Shown: piece by piece, positions 24,600 to 37,659 of the stretch
How positions within the stretch are numbered: the first letter of the stretch is position 1
Layout of the letters: every line of letters begins with the position of its first letter
Source: Torreya grandis
Lineage: Eukaryota; Streptophyta; Pinopsida; Cupressales; Taxaceae
Length of the DNA: 64,000 bases
Direction of reading: 5' to 3'
Assembly (NCBI GenBank): GCA_037957365.1
Contig: JARHVA010007800.1
Location: 36,001 to 100,000, forward strand
Made by a program: the position numbers and the translations under genes
Notes under the pieces: model-generated
Seen by the model: only the letters and a program-made list of their open reading frames with translations
Told to the model about the DNA's origin: nothing
Databases searched by the model: none

Positions 24600-25265
24600 T
24601 TTGTCCATCTTGAACCATTTTATGGTGTCAAAAACTTGAATGTCATTTTTCCAAAAGTCCCTTTTACAATACCTGGCTAATTTCCCTATTGATTGCAGTT
24701 ATAGTAGAGAACCGCATTTATTCTCCTTAGAGAGTAAGTACAGTCCTTATGTCTGTGACCATATTCATTACAAGTATAAAAATGCCCATTGAAAACATAA
24801 ATATATATTTTCATGCTAATTTACCCTTTCGTTTGATCATTAATATCCCAAAACATCTTATCCATAGATTCTTTTATAGATTTGTATTTCTACTTGTCTT
24901 TAGATAAAAGAGAAATAATATAAGGCATAACTTTACCTTCCAATTGATCCATTATTTGATTCAAATTTGTATCAAACAAAACCTACAAATTTGTGATTGT
25001 TGCTTATATTATTCTTGTTTATGTCTTCCCACTATCAATGCTTGCAAGCAACTCATAATATATAGAGGAAGTCAGGTTTGAATTTTTACTCCCTTCCATG
25101 TTATCCAATATTTGAAACTTTTATTTTAGACATTCATTTTCTTCCCTTGAATATTTGAGTTTTGATAAAGCACATATTAGTTCAACTTGAAGAAAAATCT
25201 TAGCCTCTTTGTCATTCATTGTACTGATGATCACCTTCAATTGATTAAACTTGCAATGAAGGTCT
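24600..25265 (-). pseudogene. Copia gag C-terminal remnant with zinc knuckles
   Basis: At 24773-24741 the minus strand encodes CNEYGHRHKDC, a CX2CX4HX4C knuckle lacking its first Cys. A second knuckle-like piece at about 24710-24664 is split by a frameshift. Upstream sequence (about 25265-24800) has a coding-like look with stops, for example YYELLASIDSGKT. The N-terminal Gag part is too worn to outline. Confidence 0.65.
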
Positions 25266-25267
25266 TA

Positions 25268-25282
25268 TTCTAATACCAACTA
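25268..25282 (-). other. Degenerate primer binding site
   Basis: The minus strand reads TTGGTATTAGAATAAG immediately inside the 5' LTR, close to the initiator Met tRNA complement TGGTATCAGAGC. Confidence 0.7.
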
Positions 25283-27293
25283 TTGGAGGTACAATCACTA
25301 AAAGGGGAGTGAATCAGTGATTAAATATATTTCAAACTTCAAATGAAATCCTTTCAAAATCTTAATCAGTGACCACAAGTATTCATAAATCATACAAGAT
25401 GTTCATAATAATGAATAAGCAAGATGATAAAATATCACACACATAACACAAGATATACATGGAAAACCCTCTTAGGGAATAAAACCCACTCTCAATCCTA
25501 AAAACACATGGACTACTTATTTTATAAGATGATCACAACATGAGACCTTTTAGTGAAACACCCGCTTCACAAAGAGCACCTACCCCTAAGTATGAACAAG
25601 CACCCACTTGTTCTAGATGTTGAGCACCCACACAACACCTTATGAAATAAATAGCTCTTTAACTCTAATTTCAAATCAATTAGATTGGAGAAACAATGTT
25701 ACACCTCTCTTTCAACTCATCACACACACTTAAACTTGCTCATACAAACACCCTTTTTAAATCACTCTAAGCTTATTCTCTCATCCTAAATCTATTCTGT
25801 ACTTCAATCCATCTATTGATTAGACTATCATTGATTTATTTCCTTCATTTCTATCTTCTTCTCTCTCAATTATTTCACATTTAAGTCTAGAAACAATTGC
25901 CTTGGTCTCCACTATTTATAGATTCTGCATGCATATCAACTTTTAGGTCAGTTATAATAATTTCATTAACTCTTAAGACATCTAACATGCTAACACATAA
26001 CTCAATACATCTTCATGGGTTGACCATAGCATCCATGGGTCACACTTAAGTAGCTACACCTTTTAATTAGGCCTTAGAAGCCCTTATAGTTCTCATGGAG
26101 ACCTATTACTCCTTTATCACTTTATTAAGCAAATTAAGAACACAAGATAACTTTTAAGTATATGGGTCCACTTTATATGACCTATAATACATCTTCAATT
26201 TATTATTCCTACCAAAACACTTTTCTTCTAAAGCACAGATTGCTCAAACATTATTTTGCACACAAAAACACCATGAATGAACAAACAATAAACTTTGAAG
26301 CTCCATAAATTTGATTGTACAAACACTCAAACCTTATAACTAGATTCTTTGGATGTGTCTTGAAATCCTTTAAAACTCTACTTTTTACTGCATCAAGAAA
26401 TTTATCTTGGATCAAGAGATATAGTTTAAAAATTGATCACTATTTTTTAATCATTTATTTGAATATTTGAATTCCAATCATCATTGAGCAAATGTTAAAC
26501 ATCAGACACTTTGACCTCATCTCATGATCCATATAAAATTTGAAAAATTACACATCATTGATATCCTCATATTAGCCTGATATTTATCTTATAATGTTCA
26601 TCATTGATCTTAGATCATATCTCCCATGATATTGCCACTTGGTAGCATCATGTGCCATTTGTGCACATTGATATATTGACTAAATATGCATCATTAGATC
26701 ACAACTAACAAGACCACACACTCTATTAGATAATTATATAATTAGATTAAATTCTCACTTTTGATCTTAGATATGATTGAATGCACACCATTAGATTTGT
26801 CTAGACTATTTGACCTCATACTTCAACATAGTGAAACTTGACAGTCTTTGGCCCATCACAGTCTACAAGAGAAACTTTGAAGGTTTATAAATTGAGCTAA
26901 AAGACACTTCAATAGTCCAAATATTTAGGGTACCTTCTTGGCACTATAGACAACATTTCCATGAAATCCTTTGACCTTAGTTGACTTTTTGAGTACCTAC
27001 ATTATATACACAAACTTGTTGGTTCTTTCATATCTACATGATGTGCAATGATGGTTTGGCTTCTCTTAAGATATAAGATGCATGTTTATTTTTCTAAATG
27101 ATCAAGTGACACATCAAAACTTCACCAATACATCTATAGATTCTTCACAACTTCTTCTTTGTCCTTATAGACCTGAAAATGTGCCATATCTCTCCAAGCT
27201 ATCAAACACAACTTCTTTGTCATTCATGTAATAGAACCATAGGCTCTCTTCTACATCAATGATGACTTAAGACATCAATGACCATGATAAATA
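25281..27293 (-). repeat. 5' LTR of the SIRE-like element
   Basis: Starts TATTGGAGGTACAATC on the + strand and ends CATGATAAATA at 27293. It is the partner of 18835-20858. Its outer end touches LINE sequence at 27294. Confidence 0.86.
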
Positions 27294-27379
27294 GTAAGGT
27301 CCATGATTATTGGTAGATTTTAGAAGGTAATAAAATTTGAAAAAGGTTGAGTACTAATAATTTAGAATAAGAAGATAAT

Positions 27380-27830
27380 ACTCTTATGTCTAACTTGAAT
27401 AATTTGTTGAGAACCCATCAACCACCAAAAATAACTAATGAAGATAAGTTGGTTTAGAAATAATCTATTAATGGATAATATCAAGTTAAATATGGGCATA
27501 ATTTTATGGCTAATTTTCTAAGAAATTAGGTGAACTAAGATAGGTTATGGGACAAGTATCTGATCCCTGAATTTTTTTTTAAGTGGATGGTTGTTCAGAA
27601 CAAAGTCTTATCTATGGATAATTTAAGGAAAAGAGGTTTCATTTTGATCAACAAGTGCCTCCAGTGTGAAAATGATAATGAAATAGTCTCTCATTTGTTA
27701 GTGGACTGTCCTTTTGCTAATAAGGTATGGAGCTTATTATTTTTCAAATTCAATGTCATTTGGGTATTCATTAGTACTGTGTTAGATTTTTAACAATCTT
27801 GGGAGTGTCCTTTTCAAAAGGATATGCTAA
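27380..27830 (+). pseudogene. LINE ORF2 RT zinc-binding domain
   Basis: Upstream frame pieces (RTHQPPKITNEDKLV at about 27413-27457, then YGHNFMANFL) lead into the open stretch 27587-27793. That reads VVQNKVLSMDNLRKRGFILI and then NKCLQCENDNEIVSHLLVDC. The order W/N-x-L-T-x-D-N-L-x-x-R and C-x2-C...H-x3-x-C matches the zf-RVT domain of plant LINEs. It has stops both before and after. Confidence 0.82.
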
Positions 27831-28079
27831 ATAAAATATAGAAGCTCACATTTCCTCATGTCATTTTGAGAATTTTGGGAGAAATAAATAATATTATTTT
27901 TAGGAATAAAAAGTGCACTAGTTTGACTCTAGCTAATGTAATTTTTAAAGATATTCTATAAAATTTTAATGTTATGATCAGTGAAAAAGACAAAAGCTTG
28001 AAAATATATGAAAAAACTAGGTTTAAATAGGTAAATTGATTCTTTATACATTGGTAAGTGTGATCCTAGAGATGAAATA

Positions 28080-28560
28080 AGAAAGAGGACTAAATGGAAA
28101 CCTCCTCCTATTAGATTGTTAAATCTCAACTTTGATGGGGCATCCAAAGGGAATACAAGATCCTTAGGAGAATGAGGGATTTTAAGAGACCACCAAAGCA
28201 AGTTTATGGTTACCTATGTTGGTGATATAGGGATCAAAATGAATCATTGGTAAGAATCTCTTGTTGCCCTATGGGGTTTTAAATTGGCTAAAAAATTGGG
28301 TGTTTAACATCTCATCATTGAGGGGGACTCAATAAATATAGTAAATAGTCTTTATAAAAAAACTTAGTAAGTTTTAACATTAAACATGTGATGGATGATT
28401 CTATTTATATTATAGAATCTAGGAAAGGAGTGGTCATATAACATGTCTATCAGGAAGGCAAAAAGGTTACTGATTGGTTTGCTAATAGGGGAGTTATCTC
28501 TTCTAGTTTTTTTAGCTGGACTGTGAGAGAAGAATTACCTCAAGATATTTGCTAGAGGAT
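28080..28560 (+). pseudogene. LINE-associated RNase H domain
   Basis: The + strand reads LNLNFDGASKGN (about 28120-28155) with the first catalytic Asp. It continues with LVALWGFKLAKKLGV and LIIEGDSINIVN (about 28310-28345), holding further acidic positions, then a DWFAN-like tail near 28470. This is the plant LINE/RVT_3-type RNase H, which sits just after the zinc domain in some plant LINEs. At least five stops break it. Confidence 0.78.
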
Positions 28561-30600
28561 TGATGAGGAAGTGTTTATTAATGTTCAAAATGGTTGATAA
28601 TGTGGGGGTCTTATCCAATTATAATAATAAATTTAATTTGAACTTTATAGTTATGTCTCTTTGTTTTATTATGTTATTTTATATTCTTGCTACATTTTCC
28701 CTCTCCAACGTACCTAAAGAGAAGTTTCTAGATCCGTGTGGTAGAAGACAGGGTCGATTTAAGATTTATCAAGATTGGAATCACTTCAATGATGGATTTG
28801 ATTACACTGAAATGAGACACTCATGGTAAATTTTAATTTTAAACTTGGGAAGCCGTCAAAACCCTTATTTTAGATTAAAGAGCTATAACCAGATTATCAT
28901 TTTCCTCATGGGGCTTCCCAACAGAATAAAACAAAAAATGCCTAAGGTAAAAAATAATGAAGAAGTTTGGGATATCCTACAAATAAGGATAATGAATAAC
29001 TTTATACAAAGAATATAAGGTCATTATAGGCATGTCTCAACCTTATTTATGGAATCCTGGGATAACAAAACTTTGAACATCAATGGAGTTTTATTGGATA
29101 TCTCTAAAAAATTGTTTACACACATCATTGGTCTGAAGATGGAGGTGAAAAAAGTGTATAAAATGGGTAGAGATAATAAGAAGGATAAAAATAGCTTCCA
29201 TCTAGAAGGATAAATTCTATAGGTATTACATAATGGGATTAATTGTGAATCCTTGCTAAGACCATTTGGAGATGTGGCTTTGCACCTCATGTAGTATGTA
29301 ACATTAGAAGGTAGGTTTAATTTTGTTCATTGGTCTCTATTCATGTTTTTTAATTAGTTTAGTCATGATATACCCTTGATTCTCCCATTCTATATTTTTA
29401 TTTCTATGGAAACCTCCATTGAAAACATAGAAAAGGGTAAATACATAGTTCTTAGTCATGAAGGGGTGATTTTATTCATTCATAAATATTTCAAAAAGAT
29501 GAATCAAATTAACCCTAAGTTTTCAAAACCTCATAATAATAAATATGTAAGGACATATGAAGTTAGTAAAGTGAATAAGATTTGGATTAAGTATATGGGA
29601 AGTAATAATTCAAAGGATAAAGAACATATTGTAGCTAAGAACCCTCCAAAATATCAAGGCTTAGATATTAAGACCTAATTGAGAAATGATGATGAGGATC
29701 CACCTCATCTAAGTAAGAAGGATATAAATACTTAAAAATAGGACAATTGGCTAGGAATTATATCATGGTTGGGGAAGAGGTTGAAGGTAAACAAGACACC
29801 AATACACAAAAGGGGTTTGAAAGGGAGAAAATTAATTCTCTAACTAAGAAACTGATATAGGCAAGAAGAAAATGAGGGAGGATCCTAAAGAGAAGGAGGT
29901 GAAAGATCCAAGTATCCATCATCATGATCAAAATAAAAAGTTCAATGTCTTAGTTGAATATCTTAAAGGTAAAAAAAATACTGATGAAATTCAATAAGAA
30001 CTTGACTTAAATTTTTTGATAATAAGGTAGTTTATGAGGGAATTTTTTGAACTCAAAGGAAAAGTGAAAATACTGTAGTAGGATAATGATAGATTGATAA
30101 AAAAAGACTCTAGTAATGATCAAAATCTATAAATTCAAAGGATCAAAGATAGGGTTAGTTTTCTTGAATCTAAAAATGATAAACTTAAAAACAACATCAG
30201 TTTCTTGGTTAATTACAATAAGACAATTATGCATGAAGGAATTTATAATGTGGAGAATCTAAGAGCACCATGGGGGAATTGTTTGAAATGAGGACATCTT
30301 CCAAGGGTAAGGGAAATCATAATCAATGTAGTAAATAATTCAAGGATATTAATAAGGAGAAATTTCTTCTTTATTTTGACTCAAATCTTAAATGAGTCAA
30401 AATTTGTTGGGAGAATGTTGTAGGCAACTTGGATATGTAGAAGGTTTTTTGTTCTCTTCCAGTTGCTATTTTTTCCTGCCATTCTTTTTACAAATGTAAA
30501 GATGTATTTTGGTATTATTTTAGTTATTTTTATTTCTATTTTTCTTTGTTTCTCTTGAGGACTTGGATAGTCCTTTTTCTCTCTTTTTATTTATACTCTT
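28560..30600 (+). pseudogene. Unidentified worn frames downstream of the LINE RNase H
   Basis: An open stretch 28560-28829 continues from the RNase H region and ends GFDYTEMRHSW. Another, 29376-29678, reads EHIVAKNPPKYQGLDIKT at its end. Farther on, 29870-30400 gives Lys/Glu-rich pieces (LIKKDSSNDQNL, DRVSFLESKNDKLKNNISFL) with a heptad-like Leu pattern that suggests a coiled coil. I do not recognise these. They could be a LINE ORF1-like region out of the usual order, or a different decayed element. Confidence 0.4.
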
Positions 30601-30659
30601 AGGTTTTGGGGACCCTAGTCAAAAAAGTCCCCACCTTTAAATTTAATAAAAAATGTGTA

Positions 30660-31340
30660 TAGGTAAATGTAATGTTGATATACATAGAAAAATATGATCA
30701 CATGAAGGATAAATATGCATGATGAATATCATGGAAACATATAGATATCAACATGATAATCTCAATAAGAAAAAAACTCACACACACAAGGGCACTCAAA
30801 ACAAATCAACATAAAATGTCCTAGGAGACTGAAAACAAGGGGAATGTTTAAATGGCATATAATTTAAATGACTTGACTTAGTAAAATGCCCACAAAATAA
30901 ATAATGAAATGTTCAAATGTCCATAAAATAAGCAATGACATATTCAAAAGTCAAAGAAAGAACACATAGGCATGGGGGCCACAAATAATGGAGTATATTC
31001 AAATGCTTGAACAAGAAAGTCAATATCAAGGTAAGACACTCAAGGAAGTTCATAAAGGAAAACATAAGTAACCAATATAAACATATCATAGTAGCCCATG
31101 GATCAAATGTGTTATGAAAAAACATCAAGTTCATAACATATCAAGTACCCTATATAAGATATAATCATGGATAAAGGCATGTGTAAGTATGTATATGAGA
31201 TCAAAACATGATAATGTAAAGTGACAATATAATGATATACCATGTGTGTATAAATATCAAAGAATATAATTCCCCCAATGTCCATATGGCATGAGTAGAG
31301 GGAACGGCCAACATACAAAATAGGAATAAATCTTGTATAT
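30660..31340. other. Anonymous AT-rich stretch
   Basis: No supported gene. Short open frames on the minus strand (30913-31134, 31112-31318) lack any recognisable motif. Confidence 0.5.
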
Positions 31341-31342
31341 GT

Positions 31343-33620
31343 TTATGCTTGTCTCATACTTAAATATATGTGTGACACACATGTGTATGTATAATTAATT
31401 GATATGTCATCCATCAACATAGAAGTAAAACATAGATGCCAAGGAGTCAACAAAGTATGTAGGTGCCAAAAATATTTTTGGATTTTTGAATGTTTTTTAT
31501 TTTTATTTTTAGTATTTTTGTAATATGTTAAAAATTTTAGCCTTAAGTTGGATCTTTGACATTTTTCATAATGGTTAGATAAGTTGGAAATGTACATAAC
31601 ATGTTCCTCTTCACGCTTTACATGTTTAGTATAATAACTAATGTTATCATTTGGAATATGTATTAAATTTCCTTCATGAGAAAAGGAAATAGATTGTTGA
31701 TTTGGATCAATTATAGCTTCCATTTGGTTTAGAAAAAGAGTTCCTAGTGTAAATACATATGGATATGTGGTAGGCATAACCCAAACCTATGTTTTAATTA
31801 CTTTAGGACCAAAATCAACTCATATTATTATGTTTCTCAAGGATTATTTCCAACGTAGTTTATTTTTTAAGTTTTTTAGATCAAAGCCAATTTTTTGTAA
31901 GCATCTCACATTTCAAGTAGTTTGTTTTTTGTATGATAAATATGGTTATGCCAAAAATAACCAACACATAAGAATAAAGTGATTGTTAACTCATGTTGAT
32001 GTGGACTCTTTTTGTTTTTTTCCCCTTAGGATTATTTCATAGGACATGGAGCTTTAATTGGCCCAATGTTAAGTAAAATTTACAAAATGGTCATATAAAG
32101 ATTAGGAATGTCACATTTTTGTTCATAATGCTCCTTAGGTAATTTATCTCCTTCCTTTGTGTGAGGGATAAAACTTTTGTATTTAGAAGGAGGTATGTTA
32201 AGTTCCTATGTATGAGTAATTATGAAAGAAACATATTTATGCACATAATTATATAAATGGGTAAATGACTCATATTGTTTATGTAATGTTATTTCATTTA
32301 GTGGGGAAAGAATCCCTATACTAAATATAAATTTTAGTTCCAAATTTGAGGGTTTAAATGCTAGTCTATATGTACTTTTGAATTAAATAGTATAATCTTG
32401 AATGGATTCACCAACATGTTTTATATTGCGTAAATTTACTAATATAAGTTTTGGAACCTTGTGGATGTTGAAATCCATGAATAAATCATCTTCCAATTAT
32501 GAAAAAATGGTTAAGGAACCTTTTTTTAGGCTATAAAACCAATTTTGAGCCTCATTAAAAATGATCCTATGTAACACTTTTAGTAAGAGTTTGCCATCTT
32601 TTTCCCATTGACCAAAAGAATGTACCTAGTTATCATGTGGTTGAATAGGTCCTTGTGACTCAAAAAGAAAGGTAAATATAATAGCTCAAAATATTATGGA
32701 TAAGAATATTCAAGTATGCATTGTTCAAGAGGTTAATTGTTAAATGAAGTCATATTTGCATTAGTATTATGGAAAGCCATTTGAATTTGAAGGATGAAAA
32801 CCTATTTTTGAAGATCCTTAATAGTGGTCATCATAGAAACAAGATATTCCATGGTAACAATAGTGTTTGTCATGGGTGTTATCATTGATTCCAAACCACC
32901 ACCTTTTTATAAGCAAGGCATATGAGTATCATCATCCTCATGGATAAAAGTGCAAGTTCTTGATCATTAAATTTGGGATATTTTGGTAGTGGTATTGGAT
33001 CTATGAATTTTGGTACTTTTGGTATATCATTTGAATAGGATGGAAAATTGGAATAATTTGGTTAAGTCCTTTTATAATTAATTTATAAATTAGTTATAAT
33101 TTCCTTATATATTTGTTATAACTTTTGATGATCATATTGAGGATCATATTGGTTATATGTACCCACATTTATGGTAGAATGTGAAGGAAGGCCCTGATTA
33201 TATAACTTTCTTCATTGTGCCTCATGGATTTTTATTAAAATCCTAAACCTTTCTGATATTTATTATTTTTTAGAGATATAGGGTGTGTTATACCATGCTC
33301 ATATTTTGCCAATTCTTTTCATTTATATCCATATTTTAGCAAATATTAGAGGCCAAAATCATATGATGGTGGTGTAAGAAGTACATGTAAATGATATTTA
33401 TATTCCTTAAGATGAATCAACTCATGTTTTGAGGTGGTGGGAGCATGAACCTGATTATATGGATAATAACTACCATCTATATGCTTTATCACTTGAAAGA
33501 ATACAAGATAAATCAATTTTGATTCCTTCCTTGAGGGATATTTGGAGAGTTTCATAATCATAATCATAAAATAAATCAATATCACCCATGATAAGAGAGA
33601 TGAAGAACACAAAGCAGGTA
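31343..33620 (-). pseudogene. Probable decayed Ty3/gypsy gag to protease region
   Basis: Minus-strand readings keep a coding look across 2.2 kb. Near 33600 MGDIDLFYDYDYETLQISLK opens a segment (a Met inside the open stretches 33679-33470). About 33040-32960 gives DIPKVPKFIDPIPLPKYPKF. The stretch from 32890 (MVTNTIVTMEYLVSMM) holds an ISSM/KDLQKQV-type coiled region. The open stretch 31777-31343 has VFTLGTLFLNQMEAIIDPNQ and SISFSHEGNLIHIPNDN, resembling the region after a gypsy protease. No RT or LTR was found nearby. Identity as gypsy is inference from the overall look. Confidence 0.45.
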
Positions 33621-33679
33621 AGAAACATCCTAAATGGTGCTCTTAGGAAACAATGATGTTCAAGGATCAGGTTCACCAA

Positions 33680-34523
33680 ATTTTAACCCTAAATTTGGAT
33701 AAGTATTATACTTCAGTAGATAGGGTTAAGAATATAGAAATGATAATACACAAGGGTGTTAATCAAATCTACATCAGGCCAATCAAATCTACATTAGGCC
33801 AATTAAATGCTAAACTGAGATATAATATATGTTGAATTTATTAAAATAAGATAGGCTAAAAATAATAAGTATATTAAATCTAGATATAGAAATGGAAAGT
33901 AAATAATATACTTAGTCGGTTCTTATGCTAACATAGTTATGAATCTAGAATAGGTAGGAATCAGACTAGAAGAGGATTTTGGAAAAAATGCCAAATTTTG
34001 AATTGACTTCTTCTAGAGCTATAGACACTAGCATCAGCCTAGATGGTTATGTTAATGCTACTATCTAAAATAGATTCAAGTGTCCTATATGGAATACCTA
34101 ACATAAAAGGATGTAACCACATGGATGATTATATGTTTGTCTTTACCTTTGCTCTGGTGCATTTAGATATGGGTCATGGATTGTCGCTTCTCATGAAACT
34201 ATAAAACCCTAGCTATTCATATTCATAATGACCTTGGGAAAAATATGTTAGTGGGCACATGATTTTGAGATGACCCCAAGGAACCCTTTATTAATGAGTG
34301 TTTCTTATATATATAATACTCTAAATAGGGCATCATACTGATGTAGTTCTCCCCTATGTGTTGGCTTATGTGTGAATCATGCAATAAGTGGAAAGTAATT
34401 CCAACAATGACTTAGGTTGTAATTTGAAAAATATAGCTCTTGGTCTGATCATTTAGTAATTCATACCTATATATGTGTTTTCCCTAATATTTATATGTAA
34501 ATATGAGAAAATAGGGAAGATTT
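33680..34523 (+). repeat. X repeat, copy C, left part
   Basis: Matches 13845-14380 and then 16650-16935. It contains a small direct duplication, ATCAAATCTACATNAGGCCA, at about 33767-33800. It is cut at 34523 by the gypsy insertion and resumes at 44914. Confidence 0.8.
34519..34523 (+). other. Target site duplication GATTT (left)
   Basis: The pentamer is repeated at 44914-44918 on the other side of the element. Joining the flanks restores the order seen in X copy B near 16935. Confidence 0.75.
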
Positions 34524-36061
34524 TAATGTAGAATAAAACTTGTAATCAACACTCACCTTTCTTGTTTTAACTTGTTCATTCTTTGACAAAGGCTTATAGG
34601 CACAATAGTTAACTTCATCACTTAGGGTTTATTGTATTTATTAATGTTTTTATGAACATCTAAATTATTCTCTAAATCCTTTTTTATCTCCCAACTAATC
34701 CATTTTACCTTTAAGTATAACTCTTTCAATATACACTGCTTCATCCCTTTGTTCTAGTTTTCTTGTAGCCTTTTTTCACCTTTTTCAATTGTAAATATAA
34801 ATGAAAACTTATTTTGAGAATATAAATGGATATTTGAGTAAAATATATCCTTTAAATTCTCTCTAAGAATTTTATTGACCTAATTCCTCTTAAATATGCA
34901 ATTTCTAGACCTTGTCTAGACCTAATTAGGTCTTTTTACCCCTATCTTTAACACAGTCATCCTAAATCCATACTCAATAGCACCATACAAAAATACAAAT
35001 ACCAAAATATCTTATATAAATTTAAAACCCAATTGGTAACCAATTTATAGAGGTTTTTTATGGTGGAAACATTCAAAAAGTCATTTTTAGTTGTAAAACC
35101 CTAATATAGGGTTTGCATTGACTGTGTTGACCTGAGAGAGAATATTTTATTGGTTTAATATTTACTTAGGGTTTAAAAAATATATGATGATTTATTAAGG
35201 TATTTAATTACTTTACACATTTTACTAAGTGTTTACAAATTTTTTAAAGGACATCTATTGTTCACTTAATATGATTCTGAGCTATGTGGTTTCATAGTTA
35301 CCTATAGGGTCTTTAATGATTTCCTCCCAAAGAAGTATGAAAACATTTAAATAAATATATAAAAAACCTTTTAAAAATGGTTTTAAAAATTTACCAAAAA
35401 CACAATGAGGATTAGTATGTAATATTTATATGTTCTTTCTCTAACATTCAATCTTACATAGTCATCTTGAATTTTAGATTACAGGAAACATAGAGTATGG
35501 CAGGGTATACATAGTTGAACTTCAAACTTGAGGTAATTTTATTTATTTTATTTCCATTAGAATTCATACATAATCAAAATCACCTTCCAAAAACTATCTC
35601 CTTACATAATCATTCAAAATTTTATATCCTATAACTCCTCTAATTATTCTTGATTCCCTCTGAAAATGTTGAGAAGGCTCATAACCATCCTAGTTCAAAT
35701 CACACCTATATAAATGAATTAACATGTTAATAAAGTATGTATTAAACTAATATGGACCTATTTTATAACCTAATTAAAAATAATACACCTTTAAAACTCC
35801 TTTAAACATGACTGAGGACCTAAGATTTGACAAGAAAATTCAAAAATTTTAGATTAGCAAAATTGGTAGGAAAATGCCAATTTCAAATTTTAACCTCCCT
35901 AATAATAGTTTGAAACTTGGAGAATATTATCAAGTGTATTTTATGACTCCTAAATACATTATAACAATATAATAAATATAAATTAACCCTAGACCACTTG
36001 ATCTAACCAAAATTGAGCAACAAAACAAGACTAAGTTCATCCTTCGAAGGATGCTCCTGCA
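34524..36061 (-). repeat. 3' LTR of the gag-only gypsy element
   Basis: Aligns with the split right LTR. Shared landmarks include CTTTCTTGTTTTAACTTGTT (34558; 38756 with one change), the pentanucleotide-rich part near 35100/39290, and the end AGGATGCTCCTGCA at 36061/44910. Confidence 0.85.
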
Positions 36062-37010
36062 TCATACTACTAAGGATAAGAAAGAACTTCCCAAGGAATT
36101 TAAACTAATCTTGGAGTGATCTTATCCTCGACATATCTCTCTTATTCATTCAATATTTTCAATGTCATATCCTCATAGGTCCCAAGCCCTATTATAATAA
36201 TGTAAACCTCTTTGACTATTGGGTAAAGTTATTATGGATCCTCACTTTATGATGAATTTCTTAATATTGATCTTAAAACTTATCATCTTTAGTATTTTTT
36301 TATTTTCATACAAAAAACCTACACATGAAACAAAAAATTTAAGTAAAACAACCTCATCCTAGTCCTATAGATATCCATACTCTTGTACTCTCATGGTTGT
36401 CTCTTCTTTGGTTATATACGTTATCTTTTGAACTAATTTTTATTGTTCCAACTAGCTATGGATTTCCTCTTTCCTCATATTCACCTCCTTTTGGATGATG
36501 TCATTTCTTCCCATCCATTGGTTATTTCCTTCACTAGGTTTATAATCAACTTGGAACTCTTCTTTAATATCACCTCCTTCTTCTACTTCATTCTTATGTT
36601 CACTTGTCACTTGAATGATCACATGATCTTGCCCACTTATTAATTTTCTAGTCATTGAGTTCTTAAAATCAAGTTTTCTTAACTTACTACTATTTCCAAC
36701 TAATTCTTCTAAATACCCCACACTACTTATCAATGATCATTAATGAGACAAGTCTACAAACAACCTTGCCAAGTGTGCCTTTGAAAAAAACTGATTTTCA
36801 AAAGACAAATAAGATCTATAATTAAATTTAATAACCATTCCTTGAGGCTTATACAATGTATTACTCACCTCATCATGCTTGGTTAGTTATAAAAACTCTT
36901 TTCTTCCTACAATTAGTATCTCTAAACCCCTATCAACTTCTATATTCTTTTCTCTCATTTGTTTTTCAACTTATACTACAACTTTTTATATTAACACTTA
37001 TTCTTAGCTG
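36062..37010 (-). other. Internal region of the gag-only element, 3' part
   Basis: About 1 kb after the protease region. A minus-strand open stretch 36733-36452 (SSVGYLEELVGNSSKLRKLD at its start) has no recognised motif. There is no RT box or integrase core here, which is what makes the element non-autonomous. Confidence 0.5.
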
Positions 37011-37019
37011 ATACTTCAT

Positions 37020-37500
37020 TGGCTTAAATGATACAACTAGTTCCTTTTGGTAAATAATCTTTCTCATCTAACATTATCACTGTAGATTGTGTCTCTTTCC
37101 ATGCTTGACTATCCTGTAATGGAGTTAGTGTATGTTTGATTCTATCCTTCTCAATATTATATGTGTTAGCTCTACCATCATTAATAGATCTTATATCATA
37201 TTTACATGGTCTCCCAATTATGATATGACAAACATCAATAGGAATCACATCACACTAAACTTTGTTTTTATAACCACCAATATGCAAGTCTACATGGTAC
37301 CACTTATTCACAAAGACTTTATGATTTATTTGAATCCAAGAAATATGGTAAAGATTTGGATGCTCTTTTCTATCTAGTCCTAGTTTAGATACCATCATCT
37401 AAGAAACAATTTTATCCATTATACCATTATCAATTATAAACTTACAATATTTACCTTTACTTTTGAACATAGTCTTGAACAATGTCATTTTTTGTGGTGG
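37020..37500 (-). pseudogene. Gypsy protease of the gag-only element
   Basis: Near 37440 the minus strand reads CKFIIDNGIMDKIVS, where the family has a D-S-G-S/T active site, so Ser and the following residue are replaced. Further on, NHKVFVNKWYHVDLHIGGYK is typical of the middle of these proteases. The open stretch 37248-37024 reads MIPIDVCHIIIGRPCKYD and SINDGRANTYNIEKD, the conserved C-terminal block. One stop (near 37257) separates the two halves. Confidence 0.82.
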
Positions 37501-37659
37501 TTCTTTCTCTTCATGGCTTGACTTCAATATAAATCTCCTCATAATCAAAATCTCTCATATTTTAGGATTTTCAACATACTTTGGTAACTCCACACTTTCC
37601 TCTTCTATTTAAACTACTTGGTTCTTAATTTCACTCCAAGATCTATCATCTTGAATATC

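Larger units (their letters stand above)
18835..27293 (-). mobile_element. SIRE/Maximus-like copia element with 2 kb LTRs
   Basis: The LTRs are 18835-20858 and 25281-27293 (about 2.02 and 2.01 kb). The internal part, read on the minus strand, gives gag, zinc knuckle, protease, integrase, RT and RNase H. Flanking pentamers are TTAAG (18830-18834) and GTAAG (27294-27298), a target duplication with one change. Very long LTRs and several purine-tract motifs near the 3' LTR suggest the SIRE/Maximus lineage; that assignment is inference. All domains are decayed. The right flank is LINE sequence. Confidence 0.85.
27294..30660 (+). mobile_element. 3' part of a plant LINE
   Basis: From the copia boundary the + strand reads a LINE ORF2 C-terminus: pre-zinc region, RT zinc-binding domain, then an RNase H domain. 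About 2 kb of further worn frames follow. It ends near 30600-30660 with GGTTTTGGGGACCCTAGTC and AATAAAAAATG, which resembles plant LINE 3' ends. The endonuclease and RT are absent. I found no matching LINE sequence left of 18835, so either the copy was already 5' truncated or the left flank was rearranged. Confidence 0.72.

Noticed and set aside
29024..29290. Minus-strand open frame within the LINE region
   Set aside because: Antisense to worn plus-strand frames and without any motif.
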